Below, one piece after another: positions 23,766-29,673 of a stretch of DNA of 29,673 nt. Positions within the stretch are counted from its first letter, which is position 1. The number at the start of each line of letters is the position of its first letter. Origin of the DNA: Bacillota bacterium. Its GTDB lineage: Bacteria; Bacillota; Clostridia; Christensenellales; CAG-138. The DNA is taken from the NCBI GenBank assembly GCA_023395595.1, contig JAEWYO010000040.1, forward strand, positions 1-29,673. Reading direction: 5' to 3'. Below the pieces are notes generated by a model. That model did no database searches and was not told where the DNA came from. It was given only the letters and a program-made list of their open reading frames with translations. A program made the position numbers and the translations under genes.

Positions 23766-26261
23766 TTAGCCATCTCCCATGCGCCAATCCTGCGGGACAA
23801 GCCCCTGAATGCGATAGGGTTCGTCCTCGGTCGGCACCTGCTCCGAATAACCCCAGAGGAGCTGATCCGGCACGGAACGATAGTGGTTTGAGGCGCGTTT
23901 GTTGATGTATTCGCCCATGAATACCAGCGTTGCGGAAGCGCCGCCGTCGAGGTTATACGCCATCACGCAGCCTTCATTCTGGAATAGTTTTGCAAAGTCG
24001 GAGAGCATCATGCCGTGGCTGTAGTGCGGCAAGCGACCGTCCACCACGATTGCGACAAAGTGTCCCGGCTCCACGAGGCCGAGCCCCGCGCGCGGGTTGA
24101 TCCGCCCGACGCGGTCTTCATCCACCTTCTCGCAGAGCACGCTGTTCAAAATCAACGGCGGGCCGAAGGCAAACGTATCCTGCGTACCCTCCTCAATCTC
24201 ATTGAGCATGGTGGTGTCTTTTGCATTATAGATGCGCATGGAAAAATCTTCCGTCAGCGCCATCATCGAAACCTGCGTTTGGGAGCGGAACGCTCGCCCG
24301 TCGCGAAGCATCATGCCGCGATTGTAGTCCGAGTGCATCAGGTTGTCGCCCGTCATGCCGAGGACCGCGCGGTAACGGCGCGCCATGGCGCAGGCATCCG
24401 CCGTATCCCGTCCGTTGAGGCGGGCAGAGCCGAACCCGGAACGATAGGAGTCGATGTCCCGCTCATAGATATGCGCAACATAGTAGGCCAGCGGCGGCGC
24501 ATTCTCGACCACGCGAACGATCTCGATGGCTAGCGTGTCGCTTCGATATTGGTAGATACCGTTTTCATCGTCAAAGACGATGACCTCTTCCGGATCGCCT
24601 TCCTTGCGGAAATGCGAGGCAAACGCGTCCGATTTTTCTGTGTCCCCGGCTTGCGCCTCGGCTGCCGGTTCCGGGCTTTCGCTCGCCGCAGGCGCGATGC
24701 TCGCGCTCGGCAGCGGCGTTGTCTCGGGTTGTGTTTCCGCGGCGGGTTTGGCAGTAATCACGCGATAGAGCATGCCGGCTCCGGCAAACAGCAGCACAAG
24801 TCCAATTGCAACACCGGCAAAGACAAGCCCGCGCTTTTTTTCAGCCTGAGCGCGCTTGCCCGCAACGATGCTGAGCACAATGCTTACCAAACCCAGCAAC
24901 GCAAGCCCGGCACCGAGATAGAGCGAGAGTTCACTCTTTGCTGGAGACGCATCTCCGGCGGCAGGCGCTTGCTCCTGCGTGGGTTCGCCCGCGGGTGCTT
25001 GCGTCGGTTCCGGCACGGGGGATTCGCTCGGCACAGGTGTTGCCGCAGCAAACGGCAGGGCGGCGGGCACTTTCAACGAAAGCAGCAGCGCCATGAGCTC
25101 GCTCGTGCTCTGCTCCTGAGAAACTTCCATTGGATAGGTTTGCACGAAATACGGCGTATCTGTCACCGTCGCACGGAGCACACGCGGAGAAGAATAGCAT
25201 TCATATGCCGCCTGTGCAAGGCTCGCCGCGCTCTCACCGCCAAAGACGGACAGCGGAGATTGCGTGTCGTAGAGCGGAGCTGAACCGCTTTCGGCATGCT
25301 GATAGACCGCGCGCACCTGCCAAACACCAAACGCACGCTCGCTGACATATTCTTTTTTCGCGTCCGCAGCCTGATCCGCTGCGATTAAAACATGCTTTGC
25401 CGTGAGTTCGTGCATGCCGATGCCGCCCTCCGGCGCCACGGCATGGGTGATCAGCGTCTCCGGCTGATAGCGCCGAATCAGCGCGACAAGCCAGTTGGTT
25501 GCGTCGTTTTTATCCACATAGGTATATAGGCGCTTGAGGTCGAGCGTGGTTGGATAATACGAAAAACTGCCAAAGACAGGCTGTGTGCGCGAACCCAGCG
25601 CATAACGCGCGGCAATCGCCTCCTGCTGCGCCTGCCGGTTCTCACTGGAGAGGAACACCAGCGCGGCATCGTCACCCGAAAGATAGGGCAGCAGGCTGCC
25701 GAAATAGAACGATTCATCCATCGTTTGTGCGAGGATAACCATCACCTTCGGCTGCTGCTTCTGCTCCGTCATGATGCAGAGGGAGTCCGGCGCGGTCTCG
25801 CTGGCATACACGCCTAGCTCCGAGACGGCAAACGCCTTCTCGCCGGAGATACGCACGCGCGCGCAGCCTTCCGGCAGTGTAACGTACTCATTGAGCAGAT
25901 CGGGGCTGGCCGCAAGGCTGGAAAGCACGGTTCCCGCTGCATCAAGCATCTCGACCATCGCCGCTTCCGGCGCGGTGTACCATGCGATATAAACGCCCTT
26001 TGCGCCGTCCGCGAGCGTGACTTCCAGTGCCTCTTGGGGCTGGAACGAGATGCGGGAGTTATAGCGCCCGTCCGTCAGACGTGGTTCAAACGCGGCAGAG
26101 CGCTCCGGCAGTGTCACCGTGCTCTGGTTTGTCAAATTGGAAGTATCTTCCCCGCCCTCGGCCAATGCGGAGGAAGCCGCGGGCATAAGCATGGTGCACA
26201 ACAGAGCAAAAGCGGCTGCACTCCTTAGAATTTTCGAACGGTAGACGCTTTTGAACTGCAT
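23766..26261 (-). CDS. Secreted membrane protein with PIG-L/LmbE-like domain and phosphodiester glycosidase (NAGPA) domain, paralog 2
   Basis: This 831-residue paralog of the protein at 15324-17864 has the same order: signal peptide (1-34, ending SALA), beta-rich part (about 45-160), PIG-L/LmbE-like domain (about 170-370), Pro-rich linker (408-440), membrane hairpin (447-467 and 479-499), a second Pro/Ala/Glu linker (502-545) and a NAGPA domain (about 560-815). The NAGPA part has GLVEPGHFVAIVVDGR and AYNLDGGASATLVFMGE. The PIG-L-like part again lacks HPDD (LAQTMDES), but keeps His273 and His284 in the THAVAPEGGIGMHELTAKH segment, more than paralog 1. It would be a surface enzyme that cleaves a sugar phosphodiester and may bind glycans through the dead deacetylase-like domain. 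AAGGAG lies about 9 bases before the ATG. GT14 follows 29 bases on. Confidence 0.82.
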   Translation of the reverse strand: MQFKSVYRSKILRSAAAFALLCTMLMPAASSALAEGGEDTSNLTNQSTVTLPERSAAFEPRLTDGRYNSRISFQPQEALEVTLADGAKGVYIAWYTAPEAAMVEMLDAAGTVLSSLAASPDLLNEYVTLPEGCARVRISGEKAFAVSELGVYASETAPDSLCIMTEQKQQPKVMVILAQTMDESFYFGSLLPYLSGDDAALVFLSSENRQAQQEAIAARYALGSRTQPVFGSFSYYPTTLDLKRLYTYVDKNDATNWLVALIRRYQPETLITHAVAPEGGIGMHELTAKHVLIAADQAADAKKEYVSERAFGVWQVRAVYQHAESGSAPLYDTQSPLSVFGGESAASLAQAAYECYSSPRVLRATVTDTPYFVQTYPMEVSQEQSTSELMALLLSLKVPAALPFAAATPVPSESPVPEPTQAPAGEPTQEQAPAAGDASPAKSELSLYLGAGLALLGLVSIVLSIVAGKRAQAEKKRGLVFAGVAIGLVLLFAGAGMLYRVITAKPAAETQPETTPLPSASIAPAASESPEPAAEAQAGDTEKSDAFASHFRKEGDPEEVIVFDDENGIYQYRSDTLAIEIVRVVENAPPLAYYVAHIYERDIDSYRSGFGSARLNGRDTADACAMARRYRAVLGMTGDNLMHSDYNRGMMLRDGRAFRSQTQVSMMALTEDFSMRIYNAKDTTMLNEIEEGTQDTFAFGPPLILNSVLCEKVDEDRVGRINPRAGLGLVEPGHFVAIVVDGRLPHYSHGMMLSDFAKLFQNEGCVMAYNLDGGASATLVFMGEYINKRASNHYRSVPDQLLWGYSEQVPTEDEPYRIQGLVPQDWRMGDG

Positions 26262-26318
26262 GTAGGATGCTCCTTAATGCCATAGTTTACACGGTACATT
26301 CCCCGCCCGTGTGCGGCA

Positions 26319-26351
26319 GCGCGCAAGCGCGCATGTCGAGCGAAACGCTCG
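26319..26351. repeat. Two adjacent perfect hairpins between the second capA gene and paralog 2
   Basis: GCGCGC-AA-GCGCGC (26319-26332) and CGAGCG-AAA-CGCTCG (26337-26351) stand 4 bases apart. No T-run follows on either strand. They lie in the 134-base gap of two genes that run in the same direction, and may mark RNA processing or pausing rather than termination. Confidence 0.45.
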
Positions 26352-26395
26352 TATCCGGCGGTTGTGGTCAGTTGATCGATCGTATGCGCTTCCCG

Positions 26396-27787
26396 TCAGG
26401 GTGTTGGCGACGTGCTTGCTTGCGGCGTCTGTTCGGTTGCCGCCGTGGGCTTTGTGACCGTGTCGGGGTGGAACGTGAACACATCCTGCGCTGCATCCAC
26501 GCCAATGCGCTTCATGATCTTGTCATATGCCGTTTGGAAGCGATCCTGCTTGTAGCGTGTGCGGGAATCGATCATCGAGAAATCCGCAAGCGCCTGCTCC
26601 AGCGGCACAATCGAGAATGTCATGATCTTCTGATCGTTGTAGTAGTTATAGGTATAGGTCAGCACATAGCTCGCGTCGATGGACGCAAGACGATCCTGAT
26701 CCCAGTCATACGTGAAATCCAGATTGAGAATGATATTGTTCAGGCTCTCCGAGTGGATCGCACTGGACATAAAATTGCCGAGGCTGTAGGCGACGAAAAC
26801 GGGTTTTTCCACGCCGTCCACCGTGACGGTGCGCTTCTCCATCTTCTGGAGTGAATGCGTGTGACTCATGATCACCGCGTCCACGCCCGCCGCAAAAGAT
26901 TCGTTTGCCGCGGCCAACTGCCTGCGATCCGGCTCGGTTTCCTTCTCCGTGCCCTCATGCAGATACATGACGATCACTTTTGCGCCGAGTTCACGCGCGG
27001 TCTTGACGTCCGCCGCAACGCGCTCTGCGGAGTAATAGTTCATCACCCAGCTGGCATCCTCGCCATCGAGTTCGAGTTTATACTTGTTCGTGCGCGCGGT
27101 ATAGGCAAGAATCGCCACCGGAACGCCCCGCACGTCGCGAATATAGACGCTGCCGACATCCTCTTTCGTGAGGTTGGTGCCGAGTGCGACAAAGCCCATA
27201 TCCCGCAGCTTCTGCGTGGTTTCAAACGCGCCGGGAACCAGAAAATCCATCGCGTGGTTATTGGAGGTAAACAGTACGTCAAAGTTGCAATCCTTGAGCG
27301 CCTTGGCATAGTCGAGCGGCGCGTTAAACCCGACGATTGTTCCGTTGAGCGGAGCGCCGCTGTACATGCACGCTTCAAAGTTGCCAAGCAAGACATCCGC
27401 GCCTTGCAGCTCGTTCTTAATCTGCGCAAAATGCTTGATAAAATCATAGCTGCCGTCGGCTTGCAACGCATCCGCCATCTGATAATCGCAGCACATCAAG
27501 TCCCCGACAAATCGCATGGAAAAATCCTGCGTTCCCGTCTTGACTTCCGGCTCGGGCGTTGCCTCCGGCTCCGGCGTTGTTTCCGGTGCGGGCGTCTCTG
27601 ACGGCACGGGCGTTGCCTCCGTCGCCTCCGGCGTTGCGGCTGACTCGGCGGACGGAACGGCCGCCTCCGGCGACGCGGCCGGAACACCACCTGTTTCATA
27701 TAGATTGATCGCGATGACGACAGCAAGCGCTAGAAACAGCGCGTTGAGTATGATCCATCTTTTTTTGTTGTTTGTTTGACGCTTCAT
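26396..27787 (-). CDS. CapA family membrane-anchored protein
   Basis: This is a 463-residue CapA/PGA_cap protein. It has an uncleaved-looking N-terminal helix (11-30, no lipobox), then a long Pro/Glu/Thr/Ala spacer (about 35-82), and the metallophosphatase-like domain outside the membrane. Motifs in order are GDLMCC (95-100), GNFE (135-138), SNNHAMD (175-181), YLHEG (275-279), SHTHSLQ (308-314) and SLGNF (335-339). It differs from the lipoprotein CapA at 19715-21010 in anchor type and in having HTH rather than HPH near 309-311. The end is again Pro/Thr-rich. GAGGG lies 8 bases before ATG 27787. It is upstream of paralog 2 and GT14 on the same strand and may be the first gene of that operon. 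Confidence 0.87.
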   Translation of the reverse strand: MKRQTNNKKRWIILNALFLALAVVIAINLYETGGVPAASPEAAVPSAESAATPEATEATPVPSETPAPETTPEPEATPEPEVKTGTQDFSMRFVGDLMCCDYQMADALQADGSYDFIKHFAQIKNELQGADVLLGNFEACMYSGAPLNGTIVGFNAPLDYAKALKDCNFDVLFTSNNHAMDFLVPGAFETTQKLRDMGFVALGTNLTKEDVGSVYIRDVRGVPVAILAYTARTNKYKLELDGEDASWVMNYYSAERVAADVKTARELGAKVIVMYLHEGTEKETEPDRRQLAAANESFAAGVDAVIMSHTHSLQKMEKRTVTVDGVEKPVFVAYSLGNFMSSAIHSESLNNIILNLDFTYDWDQDRLASIDASYVLTYTYNYYNDQKIMTFSIVPLEQALADFSMIDSRTRYKQDRFQTAYDKIMKRIGVDAAQDVFTFHPDTVTKPTAATEQTPQASTSPTP

Positions 27788-27806
27788 TCCATAAACCCTC
27801 GATTAT

Positions 27807-27835
27807 ATAATAGAGAGAAGTTCCGGAATTGTCAA
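27807..27835 (-). promoter_or_regulatory. Sigma-A type promoter of the second capA gene
   Basis: On the minus strand a perfect TTGACA (27835-27830) and TATTAT (27812-27807) are 17 bases apart. RNA would start near 27800 and give a leader of about 13 bases that just covers the ribosome binding site. Inverted repeats GTTCCGG (27820-27826) and CCGGAAC (27862-27868) flank the -35 box. Confidence 0.7.
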
Positions 27836-27990
27836 ATCAACCACCCCCGCGTGTACCCGCGCCGGAACATGCTCCTTCGCCATCCGAATAAATGAAAATT
27901 TCCGTGAACTGACGCGTAAACCGCCCCGTGGCACGCCGTTTTATAGTATAGTATGCTTTAGCAAGCAGTATTCGAGGATAGATACCAATC

Positions 27991-29340
27991 ATGTACAGAC
28001 TATTTTCTCTTCTTCTGGCGGGGTTGATGATCTTGCCCGCACCTGCAACCGTCAGCAACGATCCGCCGGATGTGGATATCATTGCGCCGTACTATATTGT
28101 CGTGGATGCAAACGATCCATCGATTGTGTATTACTCGCGCGATCCAGATGCGCAGTGCATCCCCGCCAGCACGATGAAGATCATGACCTGCATCCTGACG
28201 CTTGAAAATGTCAAGGACTTGGAGGATACCATCGAGGTCACGCGGCAGGCGGCAACCATGAAGGAGACCAACTCTCTCATGCATGTCGTCGCGGGTGAAA
28301 AACTCACCGTGCGTCAACTATTGTATGGTTTGATGCTGCATTCCGGCAACGATGCGGCGATGCTGCTGGCCAACTATGTTGCGGGTAGTGTGGAAGCGTT
28401 TGCCGAGCTTGCCAATGCGAAAGCTGCCGAAATCGGCATGACAGCCACGCATTTCCTCAACGCCAGCGGCGCGTTTCGCGGCGGACAGTATTCCACAGCG
28501 CGCGATATGGCGCTGCTGATGTCCTACGCCCTGAAGAACGAAATGTTCCGCACGCTGATTTCCACGCCTCGCTACACCATTGAGGCAAACGACGTGCGCA
28601 AGGAGCCGATGGAGCTGGTCAACTCCAACCGTCTGATTTCAGATGATCCGACCAGCGAATGCTACAGCCCGATTTGCATCGGTGGTAAAACCGGAAGCAC
28701 CGAACGCGGCGGCGATTGTCTCGTCTCCGTTGGAGAACTCGATGGCGCGCGTGTGATCTGCGTACTCATCGGCGCAGACGACACCAATCATCGCGACGCA
28801 AACAAGCGCATGCCGCGTGTGTTTAAGAACGCAAAGTACCTGCTGGAATACACGCTAAACAACGATTATGTGGCGGTTTCTCCCTCCTCGTTGGGTTTTA
28901 CTTACAGCAAGGACGTTACCCCGACAGGTGAAACAAGCACATTCCCCGTTTCGGCGTCGTTTGACGAAACCGCCATCCATCGCCTGCCAAAGGCTGTGGC
29001 AGAGGAACTGGAGAAAGACACTGCGAAGATTGAAGTCGCAACCGAACTCAACGACGATCTTGCCAGCGCAAAGGCGGGAGACACCGTCGGCACCATCATC
29101 TGTTCCTATTCCGGAACCGAACTCTTCACGGGAAATCTCGTTGCGGACACCGACGCTGTACCTACCCCCGCGCCAACCATCGAGCCGGTCGAAATCACGC
29201 CGGAACCCGATGCGGACGCTGCCACCGTCAATCATGCCGCGGGTGCAAACTTCGGCGTATACATCTTCGGCGGACTCAGCGCAATTCTTGCGGTCACGCT
29301 CATCGCGCAGATAGTGCTCTATTTCAAAAAGCGCCGCTAA
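27991..29340 (+). CDS. D-alanyl-D-alanine carboxypeptidase, S11 family (DacF/PBP5 type)
   Basis: This enzyme removes the terminal D-Ala from peptidoglycan pentapeptides and so limits crosslinking. The 449 residues hold a signal peptide (1-about 20) and a serine peptidase domain with all three motifs: SxxK as S60-T-M-K63, SGN (118-120) and KTG (233-235). A C-terminal beta domain (about 290-385) follows, then a Pro/Glu/Thr spacer (about 388-408) and a membrane helix (about 423-444) with the basic end KKRR. A true C-terminal helix instead of the amphipathic anchor of PBP5 is common in Clostridia. GAGGA lies about 12 bases before the ATG, a rather long distance. A -10-like TATAGT lies near 27942-27952 but has no good -35. 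It is divergent from the second capA gene. Confidence 0.93.
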   Translation: MYRLFSLLLAGLMILPAPATVSNDPPDVDIIAPYYIVVDANDPSIVYYSRDPDAQCIPASTMKIMTCILTLENVKDLEDTIEVTRQAATMKETNSLMHVVAGEKLTVRQLLYGLMLHSGNDAAMLLANYVAGSVEAFAELANAKAAEIGMTATHFLNASGAFRGGQYSTARDMALLMSYALKNEMFRTLISTPRYTIEANDVRKEPMELVNSNRLISDDPTSECYSPICIGGKTGSTERGGDCLVSVGELDGARVICVLIGADDTNHRDANKRMPRVFKNAKYLLEYTLNNDYVAVSPSSLGFTYSKDVTPTGETSTFPVSASFDETAIHRLPKAVAEELEKDTAKIEVATELNDDLASAKAGDTVGTIICSYSGTELFTGNLVADTDAVPTPAPTIEPVEITPEPDADAATVNHAAGANFGVYIFGGLSAILAVTLIAQIVLYFKKRR

Positions 29341-29342
29341 TT

Positions 29343-29408
29343 TACTTTTCTTAAAAGAAAAGTATTCTGGTCAAAACGGCTCCTTACTTTTCTTAAGAGA
29401 AAAGTAAG
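29343..29408. repeat. Two related palindromes after the carboxypeptidase gene
   Basis: TACTTTTCTT and AAGAAAAGTA (29343-29364), then CTTACTTTTCTT and GAGAAAAGTAAG (29383-29408, one wobble pair), share the core TACTTTTCTTAA and are 18 bases apart. They start just after the stop codon. The real terminator comes later, at 29432-29461. Confidence 0.6.
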
Positions 29409-29431
29409 CAAAAGAACTTCTTCGTTTTCTT

Positions 29432-29461
29432 CAGGCACGATCCTTCGTGCCTGTTTTTTTA
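29432..29461 (+). terminator. Intrinsic terminator after the carboxypeptidase gene
   Basis: CAGGCACGA and TCGTGCCTG surround TCCT and are followed by seven T. Confidence 0.9.
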
Positions 29462-29475
29462 TATCTCTAGACGCA

Positions 29476-29505
29476 AAACGAGGCTCGTGTTAGCGAGCCT
29501 CGTTT
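29476..29505 (-). terminator. Intrinsic terminator after tuf
   Basis: AAACGAGGCTCG and CGAGCCTCGTTT form a perfect 12-bp stem with a 6-base loop. On the minus strand it ends in TTTT and lies 16 bases after the tuf stop. Confidence 0.85.
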
Positions 29506-29521
29506 GTGTGTCTCTTGTCTC

Positions 29522-29673
29522 TTATTTGTCCAGAATCTCGGTGACGACGCCGGAGGCAACCGTGCGGCCGCCTTCGCGAATCGCGAAGCGCAGACCCGGC
29601 TCGATCGCGATCGTCGTGATCAGCTGGATGTTCATGTCGATGTGGTCGCCAGGCATAACCATCTCAACGCCCG
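29522..29673 (-). CDS. tuf: Elongation factor Tu, C-terminal end only
   Basis: The last 50 codons of EF-Tu are present and run off the window edge. The translation VEMVMPGDHIDMNIQL, then LRFAIREGGRTVASGVVTEI and LDK before TAA, is domain 3 of EF-Tu, which brings aminoacyl-tRNA to the ribosome. Codon use is very regular, with GC-ending codons, as expected for a highly expressed gene. The rest of the gene and its promoter lie outside the window. Confidence 0.97.
   Translation of the reverse strand, partial: GVEMVMPGDHIDMNIQLITTIAIEPGLRFAIREGGRTVASGVVTEILDK

Noticed and set aside
1..29673. CRISPR array, tRNA, rRNA, insertion sequence or prophage
   Set aside because: No regularly spaced repeats, cloverleaf sequences, transposase or phage-type proteins were seen on either strand by reading. 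A computed search was not possible.

Overview
The window looks like chromosomal DNA of a moderately GC-rich Gram-positive anaerobe of the class Clostridia. A Christensenellales-like or Oscillospirales-like gut bacterium is my best guess, but nothing here fixes the genus. The grounds are consensus Shine-Dalgarno sequences, sigma-A type promoters, families typical of Firmicutes (YitT, YugP, M29 aminopeptidase, GlpP, DacF-type carboxypeptidase) and lipoproteins and signal peptides of Gram-positive type. No rRNA, tRNA, CRISPR array, phage gene or transposase was seen.

Layout. Positions 1-4614 are housekeeping genes: the 3'-truncated asnS (minus), then yugP, an M29 aminopeptidase and a YitT membrane protein (plus), each closed by a hairpin terminator. 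Positions 4769-7344 (minus) hold a membrane diguanylate cyclase followed by a GtrA-like membrane protein whose frame has no usual start codon. Positions 7592-9961 (minus) are an Ldh-type oxidoreductase and a malic enzyme. Their leader carries an intrinsic terminator, and glpP (an antiterminator family) is divergent next door at 10307-10882. Positions 10944-14954 (minus) are a GlcNAc operon: nagA, a CBM9-like protein, nagB and a ROK-like kinase without the usual zinc motif.

Positions 15324-29340 are the accessory part, a cell-surface glycopolymer locus. It has two paralogous membrane proteins that join a degenerate PIG-L/LmbE-like domain, a two-helix membrane hairpin and a phosphodiester glycosidase (NAGPA) domain. 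It also has two CapA-type proteins, an O-antigen ligase/polymerase-like protein, a GT14 (core-2/I-branching type) glycosyltransferase, a leucine-rich-repeat lipoprotein and a D-Ala-D-Ala carboxypeptidase. The window ends in the 3' end of tuf (minus).

How the genes may work together (inference): the 15-29 kb locus probably builds and trims a wall-associated polymer that contains GlcNAc. The GT14 enzyme adds GlcNAc branches, the Wzy-like protein polymerises or ligates chains, the NAGPA domains cleave sugar-phosphodiester bonds and the CapA proteins act on an attached moiety outside the membrane. The neighbouring nag operon would feed released GlcNAc-6-P into glycolysis. The surface proteins share Pro/Thr/Glu-rich spacers that would hold their catalytic domains away from the membrane. 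The paired PIG-L-like/NAGPA and CapA genes, the leaderless-looking promoter of one of them and the attenuator-like hairpin before the polymerase gene are the most distinctive features.
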